Source: Halarcobacter anaerophilus
GTDB lineage: Bacteria > Campylobacterota > Campylobacteria > Campylobacterales > Arcobacteraceae
Reading direction: 5' to 3'
NCBI RefSeq assembly: GCF_006459125.1
Contig: NZ_CP041070.1
Location: 2,914,001 to 2,978,000 of the forward strand
Length of the DNA stretch: 64,000 bases
Both the position numbers and the translations under genes were made by a program. The notes beneath the pieces are model-generated. The model was not told the origin of the DNA. It ran no database searches and saw nothing but the letters and a program-made list of their open reading frames with translations. Of this stretch, positions 1-9,034 are shown piece after piece (positions within the stretch are counted from its first letter, which is position 1; every line of letters begins with the position of its first letter).

Positions 1-230
1 ACTAAAACCGCTTCTTGGGAATCAATATACTCTTTGATTTTTGGTTCCTGTTTTTCAACCAACTCTTCGACTAAAGAGTCAAAGTTAGTTGAACCGGTTA
101 AATACTTGTGATTTGTAGGGGATTTACTAGCAACTGTTTTTGCTATATTTGTTGAACATGAAGTAAAAAAAAGTATTAAAAATATTGAAGCTGAAAAATA
201 GTTCAATATTTTTATAATATTTTTGTTCAT
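1..230 (-). CDS. Putative lipoprotein, partial (C-terminus beyond window)
   Basis: An open frame starts at the ATG at 230 and runs off the left edge, giving 76 visible codons. The N-terminus has Lys residues, a hydrophobic stretch (about residues 12-22) and an FTSC lipobox-like motif with Cys25, so it is probably a lipoprotein. It lies 5 bp downstream of the stop of the FlgO-like gene on the same strand, so the two are probably cotranscribed. The visible part after the lipobox is Ser/Thr and Lys/Glu rich and was not recognised. By context it could be another FlgO/FlgP-type outer-membrane lipoprotein, but that is inference. Confidence 0.6.
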   Translation of the reverse strand, partial: MNKNIIKILNYFSASIFLILFFTSCSTNIAKTVASKSPTNHKYLTGSTNFDSLVEELVEKQEPKIKEYIDSQEAVL

Positions 231-235
231 TTAAA

Positions 236-895
236 CTATTTTTCTTCTATTATTTTTATTGTTCTTGCAGGTTTACAATCTTTAAATAAAATACAGTCAT
301 TTCTTTTATTATGTTGATAAGTAGCTCTTGCACTTGAAATTATTTTACCTGTTATATTATCCATAACTCTTGCATTTAACATAACTTTCCCGTACTGTCT
401 AGAGTAAGTTCCTACCACAACATAGGTATTTGGTATTTTTTCTTTTAGTTTATGAGGATTTCTGCTAATAAAATATTCACCTTTTTCATTTATAGAAACA
501 GCCATTTGCCCTCTATATTCTATAATATTAAAACCTCTGTTTGACATCTCGTTTATTAAACTTTCACTTACAATTCTACCAAATTCCGTAGTCTTTTTAA
601 AATTGCTTAAACTAACAAAAGATGTTATAAGAAGCGGTTTGCTGGTACTCATTTTTTGATTCTGCATCATTTGTGTAGCAAGCGAGTTTATAGTATCTTC
701 TATAGTATATTGAGTTGTTACGTTTTTTTGTCTGTCATTGGCAACTTGAATATGCTGTTTTGTAATCTGAACTTTTTTGTCTTCTTTCTCTACTGAACTA
801 TCTTTATAACTTACAAAAGGACTATTTGCAGTACATCCCGAAAATAGAGATACCGCTGTTACAAGCAAGCAAGATTTAGTGAAAATTTTAAACAT
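236..895 (-). CDS. FlgO-domain lipoprotein
   Basis: A 219-residue protein with a lipoprotein signal (hydrophobic residues 9-20, FSGC lipobox, Cys21). Residues about 65-195 look like the FlgO domain: a segment with SFVSL, a block ending in a GRIVSESL-type helix, then VVGTYSR and NARVMDN strands. FlgO-family proteins in Vibrio are outer-membrane proteins linked to the flagellum. Similar proteins occur in Campylobacterota, where the role is less clear. The start at 895 follows an AGGGGAA ribosome site. The gene leads a two-gene unit with the partial lipoprotein at the window edge. The family call is from sequence appearance; a flagellar role is inferred and no flagellar gene is in the window. 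Confidence 0.65.
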   Translation of the reverse strand: MFKIFTKSCLLVTAVSLFSGCTANSPFVSYKDSSVEKEDKKVQITKQHIQVANDRQKNVTTQYTIEDTINSLATQMMQNQKMSTSKPLLITSFVSLSNFKKTTEFGRIVSESLINEMSNRGFNIIEYRGQMAVSINEKGEYFISRNPHKLKEKIPNTYVVVGTYSRQYGKVMLNARVMDNITGKIISSARATYQHNKRNDCILFKDCKPARTIKIIEEK

Positions 896-1002
896 AAATT
901 CCCCTTATATTAATTGCTTAGATTTTATTTAAAAATAGCTTATAAATTCTTGAAAACTTTATCTTTAAAAACAGTTTAAAACCCCTTTTCTTCATAATTC
1001 TG

Positions 1003-1011
1003 TGATAAAAT
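1003..1011 (+). promoter_or_regulatory. Extended -10 promoter element for the DJ-1 gene
   Basis: TGATAAAAT fits the TGn-TATAAT extended -10 form and lies about 30 bp before the ATG at 1041. No clear -35 is seen, as is common in Campylobacterota. Confidence 0.4.
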
Positions 1012-1040
1012 AAAAATAAAATTTTATACAGGAGTTTATC

Positions 1041-1595
1041 ATGTCTAAAGTATTAGTTATTCTTTCCACAGGATTTGAAGAAGTTGAAGCAGTCTCAATT
1101 ATAGATATTTTAAGAAGAGCCCAAGTTGACGTAACAATTTCGACAATAAATGAAAAAACAACAAAAGGAGCTCATAATATATTAATTGAAGCAGATGAAA
1201 AATTAGAAGATATTTCAAATCTTGAAGATTTTGATATGGTAGTTTTACCAGGAGGTGCAGAAAACACCTTTAATCTTGCAAAATCGGAATTAGTAAAAAA
1301 AACTCTACAAAAAATGAAATCTTCAAATAAATACGTAGCGGCAATATGCGCAGCACCTTATGCTTTACATGAAGCAAAAGTTTTAAATAAAAGATATACT
1401 TGTTATCCAAGCTTTGAAGAAAAAATCGATCCAGCAACATATATTTCAGATGAAAAAGTCGTAACAGACGGAAAAGTTATAACTTCTCAAGGACCTGCAA
1501 CGGCAATGCAGTTCGCTTTGGAACTTGTTAAAACAATAAAAGGTGAAGAAGTTTATAAGGAAGTGAAAAACGGACTTTTAGTATCAAGCTTTTAA
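1041..1595 (+). CDS. DJ-1/PfpI (ThiJ) family protein
   Basis: A 184-residue protein of the DJ-1/ThiJ/PfpI superfamily, the usual length for single-domain YajL/DJ-1 members. The nucleophile elbow is AAICAAPYAL with Cys103, and Glu16 in the GFEEVEAV segment matches the conserved acid that tunes that cysteine. VVLPGGAEN (about 67-75) is the loop before the elbow. Members act as stress-protective or glyoxalase/deglycase-type enzymes; the exact activity cannot be told from sequence. An AGGAG site precedes the ATG. The 3' end overlaps the convergent glycosyltransferase gene by 12 bp. Confidence 0.85.
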   Translation: MSKVLVILSTGFEEVEAVSIIDILRRAQVDVTISTINEKTTKGAHNILIEADEKLEDISNLEDFDMVVLPGGAENTFNLAKSELVKKTLQKMKSSNKYVAAICAAPYALHEAKVLNKRYTCYPSFEEKIDPATYISDEKVVTDGKVITSQGPATAMQFALELVKTIKGEEVYKEVKNGLLVSSF

Positions 1596-2723
1596 TCTTG
1601 AGAGAATCTCTTCATTCTTCTGCCAAAAATCCAAAAAACTGTGAGAGATAGACTTATCTCTCATATATTCATAAGCTTTTTTACTTTTTTGATAATATTT
1701 TTCATCCTTTTTTGACAACTCTTCTAATGCCTTTTTTACCTCATCAAAACTATTTATATCTAAAATATATCCGAATTTTTCAGTTACAAAAGTTTTTGGT
1801 CCCCCTTTGTTTGTAACTATTGCAGGCAAGCCCGAGCTTAATGCTTCCATTACTACTTGTCCCAAAGTATCGGTAGTCGAAGGGAAAATAAAACAATCGC
1901 TTGAAGCATATATTTTAGATAACTCTTCACCTCTTCTTTTTCCCAAATAGGTAATTGTAGGATCTGATATCTGCTCTTTTAACTCTTTGTCTCCTACTAA
2001 AATCAGTTGAGAATTTTTAAGTTCCGCTTTTTGCCAAAAAGCCAATAGTTTATGTACGTTTTTTTCCAAAGAGACTCTTCCTACATATAAAACCTTAAAT
2101 CTGCTTTTATCTACTTTATATTTTTCCCAGATTGAATTATCTTTAAAAGAGCTGTCAAAACTTTTTATATCAATTCCCGCTTTTAAAAGATATAACTCTT
2201 CATCTTCAAAATTCAACTGCTCTTTTAATGTTTTAAAATACTCTTCGGAACGGCAAAACAAAGCTTTATATGGACTATAAAAAAATTTTAGAAATTTTAT
2301 TGTTCCTTTTTTTACAAAACTCTTTTTCGTATTTTTATAAAGATAAGCGGGAAAATCCGTATGATAAATTCCTACAACAGGAATTTTTAAAAGTTTGGCA
2401 CAAATTAAAGCGGACAAGCCGACGGTTCCCGGAGTTGAAATATGCAGTAAATCGGGATTTAATCTTTTTATCTCCTCTTTGATTTTAAAAAAATTGGGAA
2501 AAACCAAATCCAAAGATTTATAAAAAGGCATTTTCATTCTAAAAATCGGATTTATATTAATTATATTTTCAAACTCTTCTTCTGGCACTTTTTTAGTAGA
2601 AGTTAAAACTACAAAATCTTTTTCAAATTTTAAAGCCTGCTTTGAAAAGTCTTGAATAAATCGCGATACACCGTTTATATCAAAAACCGTATCACTTACC
2701 AAACATATTTTTATATTTTTCAT
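1584..2723 (-). CDS. GT4-type (GT-B fold) glycosyltransferase
   Basis: A 379-residue glycosyltransferase of the GT4/RfaB type. The N-terminal half has the DTVFDINGVSRF acceptor-side loop. The C-terminal half begins near VLYVGRVSLEKN (about 213-224) and holds the donor-binding block DTLGQVVMEALSSGLPAIV (about 286-304), with the EX7E-type arrangement of this family. Such enzymes transfer a sugar from a nucleotide-sugar to a lipid or polysaccharide at the cytoplasmic membrane. It is divergent from an LpxH-like hydrolase and a patatin lipase, which suggests work on a membrane glycolipid. The ATG lacks a Shine-Dalgarno sequence and a TAAAAT box lies 7 bp before it. Confidence 0.85.
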   Translation of the reverse strand: MKNIKICLVSDTVFDINGVSRFIQDFSKQALKFEKDFVVLTSTKKVPEEEFENIININPIFRMKMPFYKSLDLVFPNFFKIKEEIKRLNPDLLHISTPGTVGLSALICAKLLKIPVVGIYHTDFPAYLYKNTKKSFVKKGTIKFLKFFYSPYKALFCRSEEYFKTLKEQLNFEDEELYLLKAGIDIKSFDSSFKDNSIWEKYKVDKSRFKVLYVGRVSLEKNVHKLLAFWQKAELKNSQLILVGDKELKEQISDPTITYLGKRRGEELSKIYASSDCFIFPSTTDTLGQVVMEALSSGLPAIVTNKGGPKTFVTEKFGYILDINSFDEVKKALEELSKKDEKYYQKSKKAYEYMRDKSISHSFLDFWQKNEEILSRLKA

Positions 2724-2801
2724 TTAAAAATTTTATTACAGCTAAATTACAAAAGTATTACATGTTATTAAGTTGTAACCATCGTGTAATAGAATCCCAA
2801 A

Positions 2802-3539
2802 ATGAAATATAAAAGCATATTTATATCAGATGTTCATCTTGGAACAAAATTTTCAAACACAAAACAATTGTTGGATTTTTTCAAACAAAATGAGTGTGAG
2901 AACCTATTTTTAGTGGGGGATATAATAGACGGCTGGTCAATAAAAAGGAAATTTATTTGGCCTCAATCACACTCTGACGTAATACAAAAAATCTTAAAAA
3001 GAGCAAGAAAAGGCTGCAATGTTACTTTTATAACAGGTAACCATGATGAATTTTTACGCCCCTTTGTTCCTCTTATTTTAGGTCACTCTTTAGAAGTAAA
3101 AAATGAGACTGAATATATTGCTTTAAACGGCAAAAAATATTTAATCACTCACGGAGATTTTTTTGATTCTATTACAATGACGAAAAAATGGCTTGCGGTT
3201 TTGGGAGATTACGGTTATGATCTTCTTTTAAACGTAAATCAAATATTAAATATAATAAGAACAAGAGTCGGTATAAAATCAAGATGGTCTTTGTCAAAAT
3301 ACGTTAAAGACAATGTAAAATCTTCTGTCTCTTTTATAACAGACTTTGAGGCTACATTGGCAGAACATGCAAAATATAAAGGATATAATGGCATAATATG
3401 CGGACATATCCACAAAGCCGAAACAAAAATGATTGATTCAATAGAGTATTTAAACTGTGGAGATTGGGTAGAGTCTTGTACAGCTGTTGTAGAAACCTTT
3501 GAAGGGGAATTTAAAATTATAAACTGGTTACATAAATGA
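2802..3539 (+). CDS. Metallophosphoesterase, UDP-2,3-diacylglucosamine diphosphatase-like
   Basis: A 245-residue calcineurin-like phosphoesterase. The metal-binding motifs are in order: ISDVHLG (Asp10, His12), LVGDIIDGW (Asp40), ITGNHDEF (Asn80, His81), THGDFFD (about 125-131) and CGHIHKAE (about 200-207). Length and motif spacing fit the LpxH/LpxH2 group, which cleaves UDP-2,3-diacylglucosamine to lipid X in lipid A synthesis. General metallophosphoesterases of this size can look alike, so lpxH is not assigned. The ATG has no ribosome site and a TAGAAT box ends 7 bp before it. The stop overlaps the next ATG (ATGA), implying translational coupling with the patatin gene. Confidence 0.8.
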   Translation: MKYKSIFISDVHLGTKFSNTKQLLDFFKQNECENLFLVGDIIDGWSIKRKFIWPQSHSDVIQKILKRARKGCNVTFITGNHDEFLRPFVPLILGHSLEVKNETEYIALNGKKYLITHGDFFDSITMTKKWLAVLGDYGYDLLLNVNQILNIIRTRVGIKSRWSLSKYVKDNVKSSVSFITDFEATLAEHAKYKGYNGIICGHIHKAETKMIDSIEYLNCGDWVESCTAVVETFEGEFKIINWLHK

Positions 3540-4297
3540 GTGATAAAAAATTTGCCGTTGCTTTAGGTGGAGGTGCCGCAAAAGGCGCTTTTCATTTAGG
3601 AATTTTACATTTTATGGAAGAGAGTCGCATAGAAATAGATGCCTACAGCGGAAGTTCAATCGGAGCTATTATTTCAGCTTCCCATGCAAGCGGAGTAAAA
3701 GCAAAAGAACAGCTAAAAATATTCTCTTCACAAGAACTCAAAGATATTTTGAAATTTAACTATTTTAGAAACGGTTTAATACGAATACAAAGAGAAGCCA
3801 AACTTTTAGATCATCTTCTACCTATTAAACAATTAGAAAAAATCCCTAAAAAAGTCTATGTATGTGCATATGATTTAAAAAAAAGGAAATTACACTATTT
3901 TGATAAAGGTGATACTCAAATTTTATGTATGGCATCAAGTGCCTTAGTTCCGCTTTTTGAACCTGTAAACTATAAAAATATGTATTTAATAGACGGCGGA
4001 CTTTTTGACTCTGTTCCTATAAAACCTCTAAACAAAGAGATTTACGAAATACTGGCTATCGATCTTTTTCCAAGCAGCAATATTTTGGATAAAAAAAAGA
4101 TGAACCCTTTTAAAATATTAAAGAAAAAGTTTTTCACTCAGCTTTACGAAAATCATATCTTTACCATTAAAAATACGGATCAATACCTAACTACGCTAAA
4201 ATTAAAAGATTTTTCAATGTTTACTTTCAAACAATTAGACGAATGTTTTAACCTTGGATATAAAGAGGCAAAAAAGCACTTTTTAAAAGCCTCATAA
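3536..4297 (+). CDS. Patatin-like phospholipase
   Basis: A 253-residue patatin-family hydrolase. Residues 10-17 form the glycine-rich oxyanion loop (LGGGAAKG), Ser41 lies in the GxSxG motif GSSIG (39-43), and the second dyad residue is Asp in the DGG motif LIDGGLFDS (about residue 150). These lipases hydrolyse acyl esters of phospholipids; family members may be membrane-associated or cytosolic. The gene overlaps the preceding LpxH-like gene by 4 bp, so both are probably one operon concerned with membrane lipids. No signal peptide is seen. The substrate cannot be inferred. Confidence 0.87.
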   Translation: MSDKKFAVALGGGAAKGAFHLGILHFMEESRIEIDAYSGSSIGAIISASHASGVKAKEQLKIFSSQELKDILKFNYFRNGLIRIQREAKLLDHLLPIKQLEKIPKKVYVCAYDLKKRKLHYFDKGDTQILCMASSALVPLFEPVNYKNMYLIDGGLFDSVPIKPLNKEIYEILAIDLFPSSNILDKKKMNPFKILKKKFFTQLYENHIFTIKNTDQYLTTLKLKDFSMFTFKQLDECFNLGYKEAKKHFLKAS

Positions 4298-4358
4298 ACT
4301 TATTCTTAAATATAAAATTACCTCTTATACTTCCTAAAGTTTTTTATCTGCTATTGGA

Positions 4359-4364
4359 TATAAT
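4359..4364 (+). promoter_or_regulatory. -10 box of the dnaE promoter
   Basis: A perfect TATAAT in an AT-rich stretch 38 bp before the dnaE ATG; no convincing -35. The position suits the start of the dnaE-surE transcript. Confidence 0.45.
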
Positions 4365-4402
4365 TGCCTTCAATAAAAAAGAAAGAATAGAAGAAAAAAA
4401 TC

Positions 4403-7400
4403 ATGTCACAAACTCCTGAATTTACACATTTACATCTACATACCGAATACTCTTTGCTTGATGGAGCAAATAAGATTACACCTTTGGCAAAAAAGGTGAA
4501 AGAATTAGGAATGAAAAGTGTTGCTATGACAGACCATGGAAACATGTTTGGAGCAATCTATTTCTATAATGCCATGAGAAAAGAGGGAATAAAGCCGATT
4601 ATAGGAATGGAAGCCTATATCCACAACTCGGAAGAAATATCCGATAAAACTACAAGGCAAAGATTCCACCTCTGTCTTTATGCAAAAAACGACACAGGAT
4701 ATAAAAACTTAATGTATCTAAGCTCACAAGCATATATGCACGGTTTTTATTATTATCCAAGAATCAACAAAAAAATATTAAGAGAAAATTCCGAAGGTTT
4801 GGTTTGCAGTGCTGCCTGCCTTCAAGGAGAAGTAAACTGGCACCTAAATACAAATAATGAAAGAAACGTAAAATTTGGGGCAAAAGGTTATGAAAGAGCA
4901 AAAGAGATAGCCTTAGAGTATAAAGAAATTTTCGGAGATGATTTTTATTTGGAAATAATGAGACACGGTATTGCCGACCAACTCTTTATTGATGATATGA
5001 TTTTAAAAATTTCAAAAGAGACGGGGATAAAAGTAGTTGCCACAAACGACACCCACTATTTGGAGCAAAAAGATGCCCTAGCACATGAAGCTTTTATGTG
5101 TATTGCAATGAATAAACTTTATGATGATCCAAACAGATTAAGACACAGTGTTCATGAATTTTATCTAAAATCTCCGGAACAAATAGCAAAACTCTATGCA
5201 GATATTCCTGAAGCAATTGCAACAACGCAAGAGATTGCAGATAAATGTAACTTAGAGATAAAATTAGGAAATCCTACACCGCCGAATTTTAAATTTACAA
5301 GACAAAAACTTACGGAACTAGGACTTGAAATACCTGAACCTGAAGAAGAGTATTCACTAGAAAACGATACCGCTTTATTTGTACACGTATCAAGAGAAGG
5401 TTTGGAAAAAAGACTTAAAATAGTTCCAAAAGAGAAACATGAGGAATATAGACAAAGGCTTCAAAAAGAGATAGATATCATAACAGGTATGAAATTCCCG
5501 GGATATATGCTTATCGTTTGGGATTTCGTAAGAGCTGCAAAAGAGATGAAAATCCCTGTTGGTCCGGGAAGAGGAAGTGCCGCAGGAAGTTTGGTTGCTT
5601 TTAGTATGGAAATTACCGATATCGATCCTATGCCTTACGGACTTCTTTTTGAGAGATTTCTAAATCCTGAAAGGGTATCAATGCCGGATATCGATATGGA
5701 CTTCTGCCAAAGTAGAAGGGGTGAAATTATTGATTATGTTGTAAAACAGTACGGTAGAAACAATGTTGCCCAGATTATCACGTTCGGTAAACTTCTTGCA
5801 AAAGGGGTTATAAGAGATGTTGCAAGAGTTCTTGATATGCCTTATTCAAAAGCAGATGCTATGGCAAAACTTATTCCCGATGAACTTGGGATTGATTTAA
5901 AATCTTCTTGGGAAAAAGAACCGAAAATAAAAGAGCTGTATGACAGTGATCCTCAAGCAAAAAGAGTATGGGATTTTGCTTTAGCTTTAGAAGGTTTAAA
6001 TAGAAATGCAGGTACGCATGCAGCAGGTGTTGTTATCTCAAATGATCCTTTATGGAAAAAAACACCTTTGTTTAAACCCTCTGGAATGGAAACAATAGCA
6101 ACCCAATATAACGGTAAATTCGTCGAAGATGTCGACTTAATTAAATTCGACTTCTTGGGACTTAAAACTTTAACAGTAATTGATGAGGCAAATAAACTTG
6201 TTGAAAAAAGACACGGCAAAAAAATTGATTTTATCCAAATAGATGTAAATGACAAGGGAGTCTACGACTTAGTTCAATCAGGAGATACAATCGGATTATT
6301 CCAGATAGAATCGGCAGGAATGCAAGATTTGTGTAAAAGATTAAAACCTTCAAGCTTTGAGGACCTTGTCGCGATACTTGCTTTGTATAGACCGGGACCT
6401 ATGGAGTCAGGAATGCTTGATGACTTTATTGACAGAAAACACGGACGTGCAAAAATTGACTACTTCCATGATGAACTCGAACCTGCACTAAAACCTATTT
6501 TGGAAAATACTTACGGGGTAATTGTTTACCAAGAACAGGTTATGCAGATTGTACAAAGCGTCGGTGGCTTTTCACTTGGAGGTGCAGACTTAGTTAGACG
6601 GGCAATGGGTAAAAAAATTAAAGCTGAAATGGACAGACTAAAAGGTGAATTTGCAGACGGAGCAGAGAAAAAAGGTTTTACAAGAGCTTATGCTGAAGAG
6701 CTTTTCGACCTTATTGTAAAATTTGCCGGTTATGGATTTAATAAATCCCACTCGGCTGCTTATGCTCTGGTTACTTTTTATACTTGTTATTTAAAATGCT
6801 ACTATCCAACTGAATTTATGGCAGCTTTACTTACTTTGGAAAAAGATAATACGGACAAAGTTGTTAAATATGTAGATGAAGTAAAAAGATTGGATATTGA
6901 GTTATTTCCGCCTGATATAAATAAATCCGATCTTGTTTTCTCTGCAACAAAAATTGATGATAAAGAAGTAGTAATGTTTGGTATGGGTGCCATTAAAGGT
7001 GCCGGTGATGTGGCTATTAACTCAATTTTAAAAGAGAGAAATAAAAACGGCATTTTCAAAGATTTAGCAGATTTTGTTTCAAGAATCGACGGGTCTAAAG
7101 TAAATAAAAGAGTAATCGAATCTTTGGCAAAAGCAGGTGCTTTGGATTGTTTTGAGTATTCAAGAAGAGCATTACTTGAACAAATAGAACTAATAGGTGA
7201 AGCCGTAGGAAAAGCAATGCAGCTGAAAAAACAGACTACATCTTCACTTTTCGGGGATGATAAAGAGATGTTAACAGTAGATATAGATCTTGAACATCTT
7301 CCTGAATTTGACCAAAAAGAGATATTAGAGTTTGAAAAAGCCTCTTTAGGATTTTACGTATCCGGTCACCCTCTTGATTCTTATAGAGAAGAGCTAGATA

Positions 7401-7948
7401 AAATCTCATACACATTAAGTTCGGAGCTTGATGAAGTTGCAGACGGTTCCCAAGCTCTTATTATAGGAAAAATTGAAGAGATAACCGAAAAAATCTCTAA
7501 AAAAGGTAATAAATTCGGTATTGCAAATATTCTTGACCTTCACGGAAATATCGAAGTAATGCTCTTTGAAAACAGATTAAAAGAGATAAGAGAAGAGTTT
7601 GATATCAATGAACCTATTGCCTTTAAAGTAAAAGTTTCAAGAGACGGAGATTTTACAAGACTTAGTATTCTTAAAATTGAAAGCCTGAAAGATGCACAAA
7701 AAGAGAAAGTAAAAACAAAACATAAAGAGAAAGAAGAGCCGCCTCTTACCGTTGCTGTTCCTTATATAGAAAAAGAGGACACTATGTATAAACTTTTTGA
7801 TTTGATTGCTCATAATCAAGGAAGAAGAGAATTAAAAGTTATTATAAAAACAAAACTTGCAGATATAGAACTTGAAACGGATTTTAGGGTAACTTCAAAT
7901 ATGGAAGAGTATATAAAACAGATTGAAGGAGCACATGTAGTAGCATGA
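4403..7948 (+). CDS. dnaE: DNA polymerase III alpha subunit
   Basis: An 1181-residue replicative polymerase, normal length for DnaE. An N-terminal PHP domain begins with THLHLHTEYSLLDG (about 8-21). The palm contains the catalytic PDIDMDF motif (428-434; Asp429, Asp431 and Asp433), preceded by the GPGRGSAAGSL segment (about 391-401). The RPGPMESG, VYQEQVM and GYGFNKSHSAAYA blocks of the finger region follow. The C-terminal third has a helix-hairpin-helix region and an OB fold (about 1000-1080). It catalyses chromosomal DNA synthesis within the Pol III holoenzyme. The stop overlaps surE by 4 bp (ATGA). Confidence 0.98.
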   Translation: MSQTPEFTHLHLHTEYSLLDGANKITPLAKKVKELGMKSVAMTDHGNMFGAIYFYNAMRKEGIKPIIGMEAYIHNSEEISDKTTRQRFHLCLYAKNDTGYKNLMYLSSQAYMHGFYYYPRINKKILRENSEGLVCSAACLQGEVNWHLNTNNERNVKFGAKGYERAKEIALEYKEIFGDDFYLEIMRHGIADQLFIDDMILKISKETGIKVVATNDTHYLEQKDALAHEAFMCIAMNKLYDDPNRLRHSVHEFYLKSPEQIAKLYADIPEAIATTQEIADKCNLEIKLGNPTPPNFKFTRQKLTELGLEIPEPEEEYSLENDTALFVHVSREGLEKRLKIVPKEKHEEYRQRLQKEIDIITGMKFPGYMLIVWDFVRAAKEMKIPVGPGRGSAAGSLVAFSMEITDIDPMPYGLLFERFLNPERVSMPDIDMDFCQSRRGEIIDYVVKQYGRNNVAQIITFGKLLAKGVIRDVARVLDMPYSKADAMAKLIPDELGIDLKSSWEKEPKIKELYDSDPQAKRVWDFALALEGLNRNAGTHAAGVVISNDPLWKKTPLFKPSGMETIATQYNGKFVEDVDLIKFDFLGLKTLTVIDEANKLVEKRHGKKIDFIQIDVNDKGVYDLVQSGDTIGLFQIESAGMQDLCKRLKPSSFEDLVAILALYRPGPMESGMLDDFIDRKHGRAKIDYFHDELEPALKPILENTYGVIVYQEQVMQIVQSVGGFSLGGADLVRRAMGKKIKAEMDRLKGEFADGAEKKGFTRAYAEELFDLIVKFAGYGFNKSHSAAYALVTFYTCYLKCYYPTEFMAALLTLEKDNTDKVVKYVDEVKRLDIELFPPDINKSDLVFSATKIDDKEVVMFGMGAIKGAGDVAINSILKERNKNGIFKDLADFVSRIDGSKVNKRVIESLAKAGALDCFEYSRRALLEQIELIGEAVGKAMQLKKQTTSSLFGDDKEMLTVDIDLEHLPEFDQKEILEFEKASLGFYVSGHPLDSYREELDKISYTLSSELDEVADGSQALIIGKIEEITEKISKKGNKFGIANILDLHGNIEVMLFENRLKEIREEFDINEPIAFKVKVSRDGDFTRLSILKIESLKDAQKEKVKTKHKEKEEPPLTVAVPYIEKEDTMYKLFDLIAHNQGRRELKVIIKTKLADIELETDFRVTSNMEEYIKQIEGAHVVA

Positions 7949-8745
7949 GACAAATACTTTTAACCAATGATGACGGTTTTGATGCAATTGGATTAAAAGC
8001 TTTAATTGAAGCTTTAGCACCTTTAGCAAAAATTTTGGTTGTAGCTCCTGTAAAAAACAAATCTGCGTGCGGACACTCATTAACGCTGGACAAACCTTTA
8101 AAAATGGATAATGTAAGTGATGATTACTACAGAATAGATGACGGAACGCCTACAGATTGTGTATTTATTTCATTAAATAATCTTTTCAAAGAGGGTTTTA
8201 AACCTGATTTAGTAATAAGCGGAATAAATGTGGGGGCAAATATGGGTGAAGATATAACCTACAGCGGAACAGCAGCAGGAGCAATGGAAGCAGTGCTGCA
8301 AGGAGTTCCCGCAATATCTATTTCACAAGTTTGTAAAGATAGATGTCAAGAGATAAAAGAGGCTTCTTGGGATTTTGCATTGGCTAAAAAAACAATTGCA
8401 GATATTGTAAAAAAAATATTTGAAAATAAATTCCCTTTAGAACAAAGAAGATTTCTAAATATAAATATTCCCCCAATTTCAGTTGAAGAGTGCAAAGGAA
8501 TCAAAATTACAAAAGCAGGATATAGAGAGTATGGAAATGATACTCACAGACACTATAACCCAAGAGGGGAAGAATTTTATTGGATTGGACTTCATCCTCT
8601 AATCTGGCAGGAAAGCATTGATAAAAGTTGTGATTTTGAAGCAATAAAAGCAAACTATGTATCAATAACACCCGTAAAATTAGACTTAACATCATATGAA
8701 GATATTGATAAATTAAATATTTGGATAAATAAAGGAGAAAAATAA
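7945..8745 (+). CDS. surE: 5'-nucleotidase SurE
   Basis: A 266-residue member of the SurE family. The metal site is in ILLTNDDGFDA (Asp8, Asp9 in the NDDG motif), followed by VVAPVKNKSACGHSLT and the conserved SGINVGANMGEDITYSGTAAGAMEA block (about 93-117). SurE hydrolyses nucleoside 5'-monophosphates (and 3'-monophosphates or short polyphosphate in some species) and is linked to stationary-phase survival. It is translationally coupled to dnaE by an ATGA overlap and is followed directly by a small coupled gene. Confidence 0.95.
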   Translation: MRQILLTNDDGFDAIGLKALIEALAPLAKILVVAPVKNKSACGHSLTLDKPLKMDNVSDDYYRIDDGTPTDCVFISLNNLFKEGFKPDLVISGINVGANMGEDITYSGTAAGAMEAVLQGVPAISISQVCKDRCQEIKEASWDFALAKKTIADIVKKIFENKFPLEQRRFLNINIPPISVEECKGIKITKAGYREYGNDTHRHYNPRGEEFYWIGLHPLIWQESIDKSCDFEAIKANYVSITPVKLDLTSYEDIDKLNIWINKGEK

Positions 8746-9006
8746 TTGAATTTTACAAAATCACTACAATTTAATATCGACAAATTAGTAGGTACGCTAA
8801 AAGAAGAAGAGGAACTAAAAGAGGTTCTAAAAAGAAAATTCACGAAAAAAGAGTTTAAAGTATTTGTTTCAAAAGAAGAAGGTAAAAAAGAAGAAGAGAT
8901 TGCAGAACAAATAAACGATACTCAAGAGAGAGTTTGCGAATTATATAAATCTGCTTGTAAAAAACTAAATCAAGAAAAAATAAAAAAAGAGCTTGTAAAC
9001 TTATAA
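8746..9006 (+). CDS. Small helical protein, possible HTH (function unknown)
   Basis: An 86-residue, highly charged helical protein starting with TTG right after the surE stop, with an AAAGGAG site 9 bp upstream that supports this start. The second half (about 45-80) reads like a sigma region 4-type helix-turn-helix: an acidic EEEIAEQIN helix, the turn NDTQE, then RVCELYKSACKKLNQ. It could therefore bind DNA or RNA polymerase, but it is too short to be a sigma factor and the resemblance may be chance. It is in the dnaE-surE operon and ends in a rho-independent terminator. No specific function is assigned. Confidence 0.7.
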   Translation: MNFTKSLQFNIDKLVGTLKEEEELKEVLKRKFTKKEFKVFVSKEEGKKEEEIAEQINDTQERVCELYKSACKKLNQEKIKKELVNL

Positions 9007-9034
9007 AAAACTACAAACTTAATGTAGTTTTTTT
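9005..9034 (+). terminator. Bidirectional rho-independent terminator
   Basis: AAAAAACTACA and TGTAGTTTTTT form an 11-bp stem with a 7-nt loop and T/A tracts on both sides. It closes the dnaE-surE unit and overlaps the last codons of the convergent M14 peptidase gene (stop at 9011). Confidence 0.8.
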
